From positions 62,001 through 126,000 of the forward strand of contig NZ_NPDR01000003.1 of NCBI RefSeq assembly GCF_002811765.1: a stretch of DNA of 64,000 bases, written 5' to 3'. The DNA is from Leptospira saintgironsiae. GTDB lineage: Bacteria; Spirochaetota; Leptospiria; Leptospirales; Leptospiraceae. Made by a program: the position numbers and the translations under genes. Each line of letters begins with the position of its first letter. Within the stretch, counting starts at the first letter, position 1. The notes beneath the pieces were generated by a model. The model saw only the letters and a list, made by a program, of their open reading frames with translations, had not been told where the DNA came from and ran no database searches. Shown piece after piece: positions 54,585-62,512 of this stretch.

Positions 54585-55337
54585 TTATCCGAGACTTACA
54601 GCTTGCGATGGATTTCTTTGGGTATTAAAGAATGCTTCCATTCCGATCCTGGACTCTAAGGTTCCTAAACGAACTAGTTCGGATCTTACTTCTCTTAAGA
54701 TGTTTCCGTCTCCGCTTAAGAATGCGTTCTCCGGAACTGTACAATCCCCCAAGATCGATTTAAAGATTTCTAATGCACTTGAGATCCTATTTGGATCTGA
54801 AATGGACGGGATCTGAAATATAGTCGGAAAATTAGAAATTTCTGAGAGTATTTCCCTTAGTTTATTTTCAGAAAGAAAATCTTCTTCTTTTGTTTTGAGC
54901 CAAACTGTTATTGTGCTGTCTAAACGACCCGAGAATTTTTTGGAAAGAAGAAGTCCTGCAAGAGTAGTGATGCCTGTGTCCGTTGCAAGAACGAGAGAGA
55001 AACCTGGAGAAGGCCATGTAGGATCTCCTACAAATTTTCCCCAAGGACCAGAATATTCCAATTCTTCTCCTAATTTTAATTCAGGTAGAATGCTGGATGC
55101 TTTTCCGGTCCCTAAACGTTTTACACAAATTTGAAAAGAATTCGTTTTGGAATCGGAAGACAAAATAGAATAAGCCCTTTTGATAGGCTTCCCCTCATTA
55201 TCGTTTCCGACATTAAGTATAACGTATTGTCCTCCTACAAACTCGAAAGGAAAACCATCCGATCTTTCGAATTGATATAGATCCGAGGAAAGGTTTAAAT
55301 TTTCCTTATGTATTAACTTAAGAAGTTTTTGGCTCAA
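54585..55337 (-). CDS. FNR-like FAD/NAD(P)H oxidoreductase in the B12 operon
   Basis: The 250-residue protein has a ferredoxin-NADP-reductase layout: an FAD barrel with RAYSILS (near residue 54) and a GTGKASSIL phosphate-contact segment, then a nucleotide half with LVLATDTGITTLAGLLLS. The C-terminus has FLSGDG, and ends with an EAFFNTQ segment in the position of the family's aromatic end. It should pass electrons from NAD(P)H to a protein or cofactor. It sits between a DUF3209 gene and cbiD in a very tight operon. No CbiJ/CobK is in the window, so it could serve precorrin-6A reduction or, more likely, the reduction of Co(II) before CobO. Both roles are inferred. Confidence 0.85.
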   Translation of the reverse strand: MSQKLLKLIHKENLNLSSDLYQFERSDGFPFEFVGGQYVILNVGNDNEGKPIKRAYSILSSDSKTNSFQICVKRLGTGKASSILPELKLGEELEYSGPWGKFVGDPTWPSPGFSLVLATDTGITTLAGLLLSKKFSGRLDSTITVWLKTKEEDFLSENKLREILSEISNFPTIFQIPSISDPNRISSALEIFKSILGDCTVPENAFLSGDGNILREVRSELVRLGTLESRIGMEAFFNTQRNPSQAVSLG

Positions 55338-55345
55338 TGTTCCTC

Positions 55346-55720
55346 CTAAGAAGGGTAGATCTCATGCACGAAATCATGCATCTCTTCTAAATCTAGATAT
55401 AAGGTTTGGAATGATTTGGCGGAATTTTTGAGATCCAATTCTACTTTTTTTGTAAGTATCAATAGAGAAGTGTAATATCCCGATTTAGGATCTCCGGCAG
55501 GAAGTTTTGAGATTGTTTGTTCTAAATCTACTAAACTTGCTTCAAAAAATTTGATGAGATCATCGAAATTATTTGCAGTTGTCAACGACTGGATCGGCCC
55601 GGGAGAAGAGAGTGCTTCGGTTCCTATTTCATTTTTTTCATGTTGGATGACTGATTCGTCCTTGATACCAAGAACATTCATCATTCCTAATCTTAAAGCT
55701 GCAATTTCATGACATGCCAT
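55346..55720 (-). CDS. DUF3209-type protein of the B12 operon
   Basis: The 124-residue, mostly helical protein begins MACHEIAALRLGMMNVLG, the signature start of DUF3209 proteins found in B12 clusters of haloarchaea and some bacteria. Residues Cys3, His4 and Glu5 are at the very N-terminus and could bind metal or a cofactor. A Lys/Leu helix (ILTKKVELDLKNSAKSF) and DLEEMHDFVHEI follow. There is no known activity. Its location between cbiX and the FNR-like gene suggests a role near cobalt insertion or reduction. Confidence 0.8.
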   Translation of the reverse strand: MACHEIAALRLGMMNVLGIKDESVIQHEKNEIGTEALSSPGPIQSLTTANNFDDLIKFFEASLVDLEQTISKLPAGDPKSGYYTSLLILTKKVELDLKNSAKSFQTLYLDLEEMHDFVHEIYPS

Positions 55721-55729
55721 ATTATATTC

Positions 55730-56920
55730 CTATTGCATAATATTATCTACTAAACGAGAAACGAGTCTATCTTGCAGTAGATGTTCTGAAACCAGATCGT
55801 CCGCATCTTCTACACTTACTTTTTGGTACCAAACTCCATCTGGATAAACTACAACTACCGGACCTTCTCCGCATCTTCCCATGCAGGAAGAGCGAGAAAT
55901 TTTGAAATCTAAATGCCTTCCTTGTAATTTTAAGATGGATCTCATCCGTGCGACTAATGCAGAACTTCCTTTGCTTGCGCAGTCTATATTCTCACAAACA
56001 AATATATGTTTTTGTAAATTACGATGAGGGAATAGATGAGGAGCAGCTTGGTTATGAGTTTCCAGATGACGGATACTCCAAAGAAGAGCTTTTAATCCTC
56101 CCACTTTTTTAGAAAGGCCAGGAAGTTGTGCTCTGTATTCGCAGGTATCACAAGGAAGAGAAAATTTTCCAGAGATACAATCTTGTATCCTTTCATTCAT
56201 GACTGAGAAAAGTTCTGGATCAGGTCCAAGGTAAGAGGTAAGTTCTGTTTTGATCCAAGGAAATTTTTCAGAGAAGTTTTGTACTAAAGAGGAAATTTTT
56301 TGGATCAATTTTCCTCCAAATAAAAAGTAGGGGACCACCAGAAGTTTTTCCGGTCTCAACTTAGAGGCCATCTCTAAGGTTTCGGGAAGAAGAGGGCTGG
56401 TGATCCCTATAAACGAAGGAAGAACAAAGGAGAAATGATTTCCTTCTTGGAATAAACGAACTGTTTTATAAAAGTCACCATTCGCATCCGGATCGGAAGA
56501 ACCTCTGTTTACAATGATCACTCCGGTTTTGGAAGATTGTTCTTTGTTTAGAGGTAAAAATTCTTCAGCACGTTTTCTGAGTAAGGATACCATCTTAGAA
56601 TGGATACCTAAACTATTTGTTATCTTAAAAGAATGATCCGGAAATTCGGATTTGATCCTATCAAGAACGATTGGAATATCATTTTTTATATGACCGGAAG
56701 TATATAGAAAAAGAGGGAATATTATAATATTAGAATATTCTTCTGAAATTTCTCTTAATGCAGTTTCCAGATCCGGCTTTGCAAGTTCCACATAAGCGTG
56801 AAAAATTTTCAGATCTGGGCGGGTAAGTGAATAGGCCTTAACTAGAGAAACGAATTCCAAATTGGAATTTTCTTCTCTACTCCCATGGCCTAGTACCAAA
56901 ACCGCAATTTTAGGCTTCAT
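55730..56920 (-). CDS. cbiX: CbiX, sirohydrochlorin cobaltochelatase with ferredoxin-like tail
   Basis: The ATG at 56920 overlaps the cbtA stop (ATGA); the longer frame from 56950 runs into cbtA. The product is 396 residues. Two chelatase-type halves are present: LVLGHGSREENS (His12 near the metal site) with FPLFLYTSGHIKNDIP, and VIIVNRGSSDPDANG with VVPYFLFGGKL. A CDTCEYR segment near 270 resembles the Fe-S segment of long CbiX. The last 90 residues (VCENIDCASKGSSALV, SCMGRCGEGPVVVVYP) look like a thioredoxin-fold [2Fe-2S] ferredoxin with four Cys. The enzyme inserts Co(II) into sirohydrochlorin. Confidence 0.92.
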   Translation of the reverse strand: MKPKIAVLVLGHGSREENSNLEFVSLVKAYSLTRPDLKIFHAYVELAKPDLETALREISEEYSNIIIFPLFLYTSGHIKNDIPIVLDRIKSEFPDHSFKITNSLGIHSKMVSLLRKRAEEFLPLNKEQSSKTGVIIVNRGSSDPDANGDFYKTVRLFQEGNHFSFVLPSFIGITSPLLPETLEMASKLRPEKLLVVPYFLFGGKLIQKISSLVQNFSEKFPWIKTELTSYLGPDPELFSVMNERIQDCISGKFSLPCDTCEYRAQLPGLSKKVGGLKALLWSIRHLETHNQAAPHLFPHRNLQKHIFVCENIDCASKGSSALVARMRSILKLQGRHLDFKISRSSCMGRCGEGPVVVVYPDGVWYQKVSVEDADDLVSEHLLQDRLVSRLVDNIMQ

Positions 56921-57732
56921 TTGAACCCCAATACCTGCCTTGGTTTCCAAAATAGGAAAAATAAAGAAGATAATAAAAACCAGAAGATCAGATTTGTGAG
57001 TAAGGTCACATACTCGAATTTTATCCTCAATTCTTTCGGGGCAGCAAAGTCTTCCGAAATTTTAGGTACTCCAAGATAGAAAGGAAGAGCTACAAAAAAT
57101 ATAACTGTTATTAAGGCGAAAGACCACTTCAATAGATTATGAATTTTTAAATAAGAGAGAACTACCCTAAATCCTAAAACTCCTACTAAACTGGAACCAA
57201 CGCAGATGTACCACCAAGCCTGTCTTTCAGGATAATCATATGAACCGGAGACTCTTCCTGGTAATTCAGGGGGAAGCCCCAAAAATGGGATCCCGAAAAA
57301 TATTAAAAATCCACCTGTCGTAAATAAAATACTTAGGGTGATTGCTTTGTATAGGGAAGGGCCTTCTATAAATCTGCTTGGAGGGAAGAAGATTACCCAA
57401 AGTGAGACGAGGACTCCAAAAGAAATTCCTAATAAAATGGAGCCGACTAACGTTCCAAAATTTCTTTTTTGCCAAAGTTTATCATTCTCAGCTTCTTCAC
57501 TAAAGTTAGATTCAGCCTTTGTATGAGAATGAGTTTTTCCATGCGTGTGAGAATGAGTATGTATATGGCTTATATTAGAATTTTCAGATACAGATTTGGA
57601 TTCAAACTTCTCCGCTTCTAAAATTAACGGAAGATTCCAAACACAAACCAGGATCCCTAAAACAAGTCCAGACACCAGGCCAGAGAATATTCCGGCCCGT
57701 AATAGATCAGAAAGTCCTGATCTTAATGGCAT
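56917..57732 (-). CDS. cbtA: CbtA, cobalt transporter membrane subunit
   Basis: The 271-residue protein has about five to six membrane helices. The N-terminus (LLRAGIFSGLVSGLVLGILVC) and the phrase PELPGRVSGSYDYPERQAWW match CbtA. Between the first two helices is a His-rich loop (HIHTHSHTHGKTHSHTKAE) that should bind cobalt. It overlaps cbtB by 10 bases and cbiX by four, which indicates coupled translation and places uptake at the head of the pathway. Confidence 0.93.
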   Translation of the reverse strand: MPLRSGLSDLLRAGIFSGLVSGLVLGILVCVWNLPLILEAEKFESKSVSENSNISHIHTHSHTHGKTHSHTKAESNFSEEAENDKLWQKRNFGTLVGSILLGISFGVLVSLWVIFFPPSRFIEGPSLYKAITLSILFTTGGFLIFFGIPFLGLPPELPGRVSGSYDYPERQAWWYICVGSSLVGVLGFRVVLSYLKIHNLLKWSFALITVIFFVALPFYLGVPKISEDFAAPKELRIKFEYVTLLTNLIFWFLLSSLFFLFWKPRQVLGFK

Positions 57733-57905
57733 GGGAAACCCGTAGAATGCCTTATATCATGGAATGTATCGTGCAAATACACCATTGGTTCCAGACCTAC
57801 TACATAGATCGTAGAAAAAGCGAGAAACCCAGCCAAAACTAGAACGGAACCTCTAAGCCATAACTTGGCTCCGGAAAAATCCTTCGAAACGGAAATCGAG
57901 CGCAT
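57723..57905 (-). CDS. cbtB: CbtB, small cobalt transporter subunit
   Basis: The 60-residue protein has one membrane helix (GSVLVLAGFLAFSTIYVVGL) and the CbtB C-terminal metal motif with clustered His (VYLHDTFHDIRHSTGFPCH). It partners CbtA. GGAGGG precedes the ATG. It is the first gene of the B12 operon, behind a 5' leader with a cobalamin riboswitch, so cobalt uptake and B12 synthesis are controlled together. Confidence 0.94.
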   Translation of the reverse strand: MRSISVSKDFSGAKLWLRGSVLVLAGFLAFSTIYVVGLEPMVYLHDTFHDIRHSTGFPCH

Positions 57906-58084
57906 AAAAATCCCTCCTAAGAGATCTTCACCTTACAAGATATAAACGATATTAAGACACGAGAGATCGTGCCAAAGCATCGTATGAAGAAAAAAAAATT
58001 GAGTTTAGTTACGAGATTGTCTTACATCCGAGACTGGATCACGTAGCTTCAGGATTTTTGTAAGGCGTTTTCTGACTCGAGATC
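57906..58084 (-). other. Leader between operon riboswitch and cbtB
   Basis: About 180 bases hold the possible switching part: CTTACA and TGTAAG can pair around 58022-58067, a run of eight or nine T (on the minus strand) lies at about 57990-58000, and a small CACGA/TCGTG hairpin lies near 57958. I could not assemble these into one convincing terminator, so the control mechanism is open. Confidence 0.35.
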
Positions 58085-58207
58085 ATCCTACTCAGCACGT
58101 CTTCCCAGGTTTAACACCCAGTGACATCTTGTGCCTTTTGTCCCTCTTACAGCGGCGGGTACCGTGACGGAATTGCACCGTCTTCCCATAGATGAGATCA
58201 TCTATGT
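58085..58207 (-). ncRNA. Cobalamin riboswitch of the B12 operon
   Basis: On the minus strand it has the family's pieces in order: a CATAGATGA/TCATCTATG stem, GGGAAGACGGTGCAATTCCG, CGGTACCCGCCGCTGTAA, then GTCACTGGGTG with CCTGGGAAGACG. This is a close match to the classic cobalamin aptamer, closer than the receptor riboswitch. It lies about 180 bases before cbtB and should switch off the 20-gene operon when cobalamin is plentiful. Confidence 0.92.
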
Positions 58208-58332
58208 TCCTACAAAAATAGTCTGAGATTTTAGGATCTATTTTGATCCGTTTATTTGTATATCTTTTTTTAGGATGAAATTCAGAAAATATGGAAACAC
58301 ATTCTGATCGTGGCGACGTAAGAGAGATCGAT
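58208..58332 (-). other. Probable promoter region of the B12 operon
   Basis: The 125 bases between the oxygenase stop and the riboswitch are AT-rich and contain a small GGATC/GATCC hairpin (near 58229-58245). The operon promoter is expected here, but no clear -35/-10 pair could be fixed. Confidence 0.35.
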
Positions 58333-59355
58333 CTAAAGAACAGAATCTAAAAGTTTGGAATGGTAACGTTGTGCGACATCGGGATGGGATCTGAATCTGC
58401 TCTTCAATAAATTTTTTCCAACTTCATAGAATAAAGGATTATTCGGATCTTGTGTAAGTCCTCTGATTTCTTTCTGTAAATGTTCCGGCAAATGTAATAA
58501 AGGAACATTCGCATCTAATCTCGCGCTATAAAAGAAACCAACCGAGATCCGATCCGTTCCGGAAGAGGGAACGAGAGCACGATGTACTGTCGCGCGTAAA
58601 TAACCGTTGGAGGCCAATTCTAAAAGTTCTCCAATATTGATCACAAAGGTCCCTGGAATCGGAGGCACTTGGATCCATCCATTCTCATATTCCACTTCCA
58701 AACCTGCTTGTTCGTCTTGTAAAAGAACGGTTACAAAACCTCCATCCTTATGAGCTCCCACTCCTTGATCACTATTCGTAGATTCTCTTCCCGGGTAACG
58801 GATTACTTTCATCAATTGGTGAGCCTTTGCTCCTAAGATAGGATCAAAAACAGATGGCTCTTGGCCTAGAGCAGAAGAGAATGCATGCACCAATCGGATC
58901 GCAAGATTTGTGACTTCCTTCTGATATCTTAAAACGATTTTTTTAAATTCGGGCAGTCGATCCGGCCATTGGTTCGGTCCTTGTAAGATCGTCCAATGAG
59001 GAGAAATATCCGGATCGGAAACTGGAGAAAGTTCAGCCCCTACATCCAATTGTTCTCTCCAATCCGGAAGGCCTAAAGTTCTTTCTGCCCCGATCCTAGA
59101 ATATCCTCTGAAATGAGGAGAGTGGATCATCTCGATGGATAATTTTTCCTCTATCGGTAATGCAAAAAATTCCCTGGAATTTTTAAGAAGGAGTTCGGGA
59201 AGTTCCGTATCGATCCCATGACCGGTTAAGTAGAAGAACCCAAGCTCACGGGAAACCTCTCTTAATTCTTCCAGAAAATTTTCACGCTCAGTAACTGCTC
59301 CTGAATATTTAGAAAAATCTAATATAGGCAGAGAGTTCCATTTTTTGTTTTGCAT
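58333..59355 (-). CDS. Isopenicillin N synthase-like 2-oxoglutarate/Fe(II) oxygenase
   Basis: The 340-residue protein has the N-terminal DIOX_N pattern (LPILDFSKYSGA, GFFYLTGHGI) and the iron-binding triad His202-x-Asp204 (HKDGG) and His258 (TVHRAL). Arg269-x-Ser271 (RISVGFF) binds 2-oxoglutarate in the family. FVINIGELLELASNG sits between. Bacterial members of this type oxidise small molecules of unknown identity; antibiotic synthesis is not implied. It may be single-gene transcribed. Confidence 0.9.
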   Translation of the reverse strand: MQNKKWNSLPILDFSKYSGAVTERENFLEELREVSRELGFFYLTGHGIDTELPELLLKNSREFFALPIEEKLSIEMIHSPHFRGYSRIGAERTLGLPDWREQLDVGAELSPVSDPDISPHWTILQGPNQWPDRLPEFKKIVLRYQKEVTNLAIRLVHAFSSALGQEPSVFDPILGAKAHQLMKVIRYPGRESTNSDQGVGAHKDGGFVTVLLQDEQAGLEVEYENGWIQVPPIPGTFVINIGELLELASNGYLRATVHRALVPSSGTDRISVGFFYSARLDANVPLLHLPEHLQKEIRGLTQDPNNPLFYEVGKNLLKSRFRSHPDVAQRYHSKLLDSVL

Positions 59356-59451
59356 AAGGATGACTGCTAAATCTTCTTCCTCCCGGAAGTAGCGGTCAAG
59401 CCTATTTCTGTTTTAACGGATAAAAAGTCAATTTAACGGATTTGGCTATAG

Positions 59452-60306
59452 TTATACTTTTTGTTTTTTCTTATCCAGTCTGGACTGGGCCGCTTTTAAT
59501 TCAGAATCCGTAAGCTTAATACTGAATTCAGGGAAATGCCTAAATAGGAAATATTGGAGCCAAGAATCCCAGCCAGTATATCCAATAAACTTATTGTTCG
59601 GGATCCATTTTAAGATTGCCTTTGCTACTGAATCGATCGAATGCACTCTATTCAACGCTGAACCCATTTCAATTTCCTTACTCAATTCAGGTTTATCAGT
59701 ATTCTCTTTTTCTAAACCAGGAGTGTCAGTTGTAGGAGGAAGGAACAATTTTACTTTCACTCCGTGGAGCATCATCTCCTGTCTGAAACCTTGAGCAAAG
59801 CCTACGATCGCGAACTTACTCGCTGAATAAGCTCCGTATCCATAGATGGAAAAGAACGCAAGAGTAGAGGATAAAAATACGATCTCTCCACTTTTTTGTT
59901 TGGAAAAGTGATCACTAAATGCGAGTGCACTGTTCACATGGCCGAAAAAGTTCACATCCATTAAATTTCTATAAACTTCGTCGTCCAGGTCGGAAGCTTC
60001 TCCCGCTTTTGCAAAACCACTGCTACAGATCAAAAGGTCCAATCCTCCTAAAGTCTGGATTGCCTTTTTGGCTTCTTTTTCAAGAGCCTTTTTGTCGGAA
60101 ACATCCAAAACTGCGAATCCGAAGACTGCTGTTGGAGTTCCTACAGACTTCAATTCCTGGACTGTTTTTTCTAAGTTAGATTTTCCTCTGGCGGAAACAA
60201 TTACACTTGCTCCTGCCTTCGCTAATTGAATTGCAATTCCTTTGCCTATACCCGCGGAACCGCCTGTAATAAATACTTTTTTGCCTTTGTATCTGCTGAA
60301 TGACAT
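59452..60306 (-). CDS. Short-chain dehydrogenase, 3-ketodihydrosphingosine reductase-like
   Basis: The 284-residue SDR has TGGSAGIG at 14-21, a CSSG in place of NNAG near 94-97, catalytic Ser147, and Tyr160-SASK164. The sequence style (ITGGSAGIGKGIAIQLAKAGASVIVSAR; FLPPTTDTPGLEKEN) is that of 3-ketodihydrosphingosine reductases and related lipid SDRs. The hydrophobic C-terminal stretch (WLQYFLFRHFPEF) may touch the membrane. The substrate is inferred only by likeness. It is divergent from the Crp-like regulator gene. Confidence 0.87.
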   Translation of the reverse strand: MSFSRYKGKKVFITGGSAGIGKGIAIQLAKAGASVIVSARGKSNLEKTVQELKSVGTPTAVFGFAVLDVSDKKALEKEAKKAIQTLGGLDLLICSSGFAKAGEASDLDDEVYRNLMDVNFFGHVNSALAFSDHFSKQKSGEIVFLSSTLAFFSIYGYGAYSASKFAIVGFAQGFRQEMMLHGVKVKLFLPPTTDTPGLEKENTDKPELSKEIEMGSALNRVHSIDSVAKAILKWIPNNKFIGYTGWDSWLQYFLFRHFPEFSIKLTDSELKAAQSRLDKKKQKV

Positions 60307-60493
60307 ACTGAAAAATTCTCTTCGATGCGGGCAAGGTTTCCGCTTTTGAGAAACTATTCAATCTAATTCGAAACTTTTTACATAAAGAATTAGAGAACTT
60401 GTTCCAAAATCTTAAATTCCTGGTTTGGTATCAAAACAAATCTTGCCTTTTCATTCCTATAATACTGAATACGTGAGAATCCAAGGCCCCAAT

Positions 60494-61081
60494 ATGCATG
60501 AGATACCTTTACTGGAAAACCTAAGGAAGAAGATCCCAAGTTTGGAAAAAAATTGGGACCGTTATACTTCCATGTTAAAAGAAAAGAAGGTCCCACCAAA
60601 AACTGAACTCATCAAAAGAGGCGTTTATACCAAAAATATATTCATCGTTAAAAAGGGATGTCTGCGATTAAAATTCGAAGATAAGGGACGTGATATCACG
60701 ATCGCGTTTTTTCCAGAAAACAGGGCAATCACTTCTATTCATAGTTATAGAGGGACTTATAAAAATAGTCAACTTAGTGTAGAAAGTATAGAGCCTACAG
60801 AATTACTTATACTAAGCGGAGAAGATGCTGAAATTATTTACCGGGAGAATGAAGAGGTTCGTGATTTTTTATTGGAATATGTTGCCGAAAGATTTGATAC
60901 TTATATGAATTTGTTTTTGTCTAGGATTAGGGATAGCCCTGAACAAAGATATTTGAATCTGATCAAAGAACAACAGGATATCGCAAATCGTATCCCTCAA
61001 CATTATATTGCTTCTTTTTTAGGGATCACTCCTGTGTCCTTAAGTAGGATTAGAAATAGGATATGGAAGGAACAAAAATAA
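60494..61081 (+). CDS. Crp/Fnr-family transcriptional regulator
   Basis: The ATG at 60494 (MHEIPLLENL) has AAGG upstream and gives 195 residues; a frame extension to 60425 is less likely. A cyclic-nucleotide-binding-type barrel is at about 35-125 (ELIKRGVYTKNIFIVKKGCLRLKF to LLILSGEDAEIIYRE), and a C-terminal helix-turn-helix at about 165-192 (IANRIPQHYIASFLGITPVSLSRIRN). No Cys cluster of Fnr is visible. It is divergent from the SDR gene and could control it. The ligand is unknown. Confidence 0.88.
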   Translation: MHEIPLLENLRKKIPSLEKNWDRYTSMLKEKKVPPKTELIKRGVYTKNIFIVKKGCLRLKFEDKGRDITIAFFPENRAITSIHSYRGTYKNSQLSVESIEPTELLILSGEDAEIIYRENEEVRDFLLEYVAERFDTYMNLFLSRIRDSPEQRYLNLIKEQQDIANRIPQHYIASFLGITPVSLSRIRNRIWKEQK

Positions 61082-61106
61082 ACTTCTTATAAATTTTTTT
61101 AAGGGT

Positions 61107-61130
61107 AGAAGTGGCCGGGACTTCTTTTAT
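61107..61130 (+). terminator. Rho-independent terminator of the Crp-like gene
   Basis: AGAAGT pairs with ACTTCT around a GC-rich seven-base loop, then TTTAT. It starts 26 bases after the gene's stop and overlaps the end of the convergent kinase gene. The stem is short. Confidence 0.5.
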
Positions 61131-62320
61131 TCCAGAACCGGAAAGTAGATAGAAAATTTTGTACCTGATCCAAGTTCACTTTCTACTTTGATCTTTCCTT
61201 TATGATTTTCTAAAATACCATAAACGATCGAAAGTCCTAGGCCAGTTCCTTTTCCGGGCTCCTTAGTGGTGAAGAATGGATCGAATATTTTGCGGATTGT
61301 TTTTCTATCTATTCCAGTCCCACTATCTAAAATTTCTATCACTGCAGTCTTTTGAGTCTTTTCTGGAGAAATGAATTCACCTTCTTCCATTCTTAATCGT
61401 ATAGAGAGCAATCCACCGTTAGGCATTGCGTCTTTTGCGTTTAAGAATAAGTTCAGAAAAACTTGATGGATCTGAGTATGATCCGCTTGGACCCAAATAG
61501 GATCTTGTGGAAGATCAGAAATTACCCTTATGGATTTGGGAAATGTAGAGGAGGCTATATGTGCCGCTTCAGACAATAAATCGTTCAAGATAGAAGGTTT
61601 GAGATCAGATTCTACTTTCCTTGCCAAAGTCAGAAGTTGTTTAATTAACGAGGATCCTCTTTCTGCAGTCTTTTTAATTATTTCAGAATATTGTAAGATC
61701 TTTTCGGGGTGTTCCGAATTCTTTTCTAGTAGGGTAGTGTAACCTAAAACTACAGTTAGAATATTATTAAAATCATGTGCCACTCCACCTGCAAGAGAAC
61801 CGATCGATTCCATTCTTTGGGAATGTATGAGTTGTTTTTCCAATTCATGTTGTTTGGTAATATCCTGGAATTGGGCCGCAAAATAATTTGGATCTCCCTT
61901 TCTATTTCGTATTAATGTGGCATCTACCTGGACCCAGAGATGATGTCCGTCTTTATGAATGTATCTTTTTTTCCTTTTAAAGATAGATATTTGTCCTCTT
62001 AAGAATTGATCCTTTAAGTGAAGATCTTCTTCTAAATCGTCTGGATGAGTGATATGGTCGAAATTCATTCCAACCAATTCATTTTCAGAATAACCTAAAA
62101 TTTGTGAAAGTGCTGGATTAGAACTAATAAATCTTCCTTCCAGAGAAATGATCGCAAATCCATTCGGAGAGTGATAAAGTATATTTTTAAATTGTGCCGC
62201 CTGGCAGTACCATTCATCCCATCCCATTTCTTTAGGTAAAAAATCCTTCTCCAAATAACCGGATGGCTGGTTTATTTTTGGAGGAATTTCATCGCAACTT
62301 TGCATAACCTTCTCTTCCAT
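61127..62320 (-). CDS. Soluble PAS-domain histidine kinase
   Basis: The 397-residue protein has a PAS domain at about 40-160 ([44 protein letters not shown]) with its PAC end ([14 protein letters not shown]). HisKA has His182 in [19 protein letters not shown], and the ATPase domain has [10 protein letters not shown] and [15 protein letters not shown]. No membrane helix and no attached receiver are seen. A later ATG at 62305 with GAGAAGG before it is an equally good start. Its partner regulator is not in the window. Confidence 0.92.
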   Translation of the reverse strand: MEEKVMQSCDEIPPKINQPSGYLEKDFLPKEMGWDEWYCQAAQFKNILYHSPNGFAIISLEGRFISSNPALSQILGYSENELVGMNFDHITHPDDLEEDLHLKDQFLRGQISIFKRKKRYIHKDGHHLWVQVDATLIRNRKGDPNYFAAQFQDITKQHELEKQLIHSQRMESIGSLAGGVAHDFNNILTVVLGYTTLLEKNSEHPEKILQYSEIIKKTAERGSSLIKQLLTLARKVESDLKPSILNDLLSEAAHIASSTFPKSIRVISDLPQDPIWVQADHTQIHQVFLNLFLNAKDAMPNGGLLSIRLRMEEGEFISPEKTQKTAVIEILDSGTGIDRKTIRKIFDPFFTTKEPGKGTGLGLSIVYGILENHKGKIKVESELGSGTKFSIYFPVLE

Positions 62321-62455
62321 GCTATTTAAGACAGAGAGTGTGAATGGTTTCCTCTTAACTATTGTTAATAAATTATGTAACTATTTTAAACTCCACCTAG
62401 TAACAAATTATAGTCTAACTTACTCTAGGAATTAAGAAGAACTAGGACTTCTCCC

Positions 62456-62497
62456 CCAAAAAAAAAGAAAGGAGAGGCCGAAACTTCGACCCCTCCC
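62456..62497 (-). terminator. Rho-independent terminator of the porin gene
   Basis: On the minus strand GGAGGGGTCGAAG pairs with TTTCGGCCTCTCC, then TTTCTTTTTTTTT. It begins about 15 bases after the porin stop. The GC-rich stem and long T run make this one of the clearest terminators here. Confidence 0.88.
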
Positions 62498-62512
62498 AAG
62501 GAAAGGATTGCC

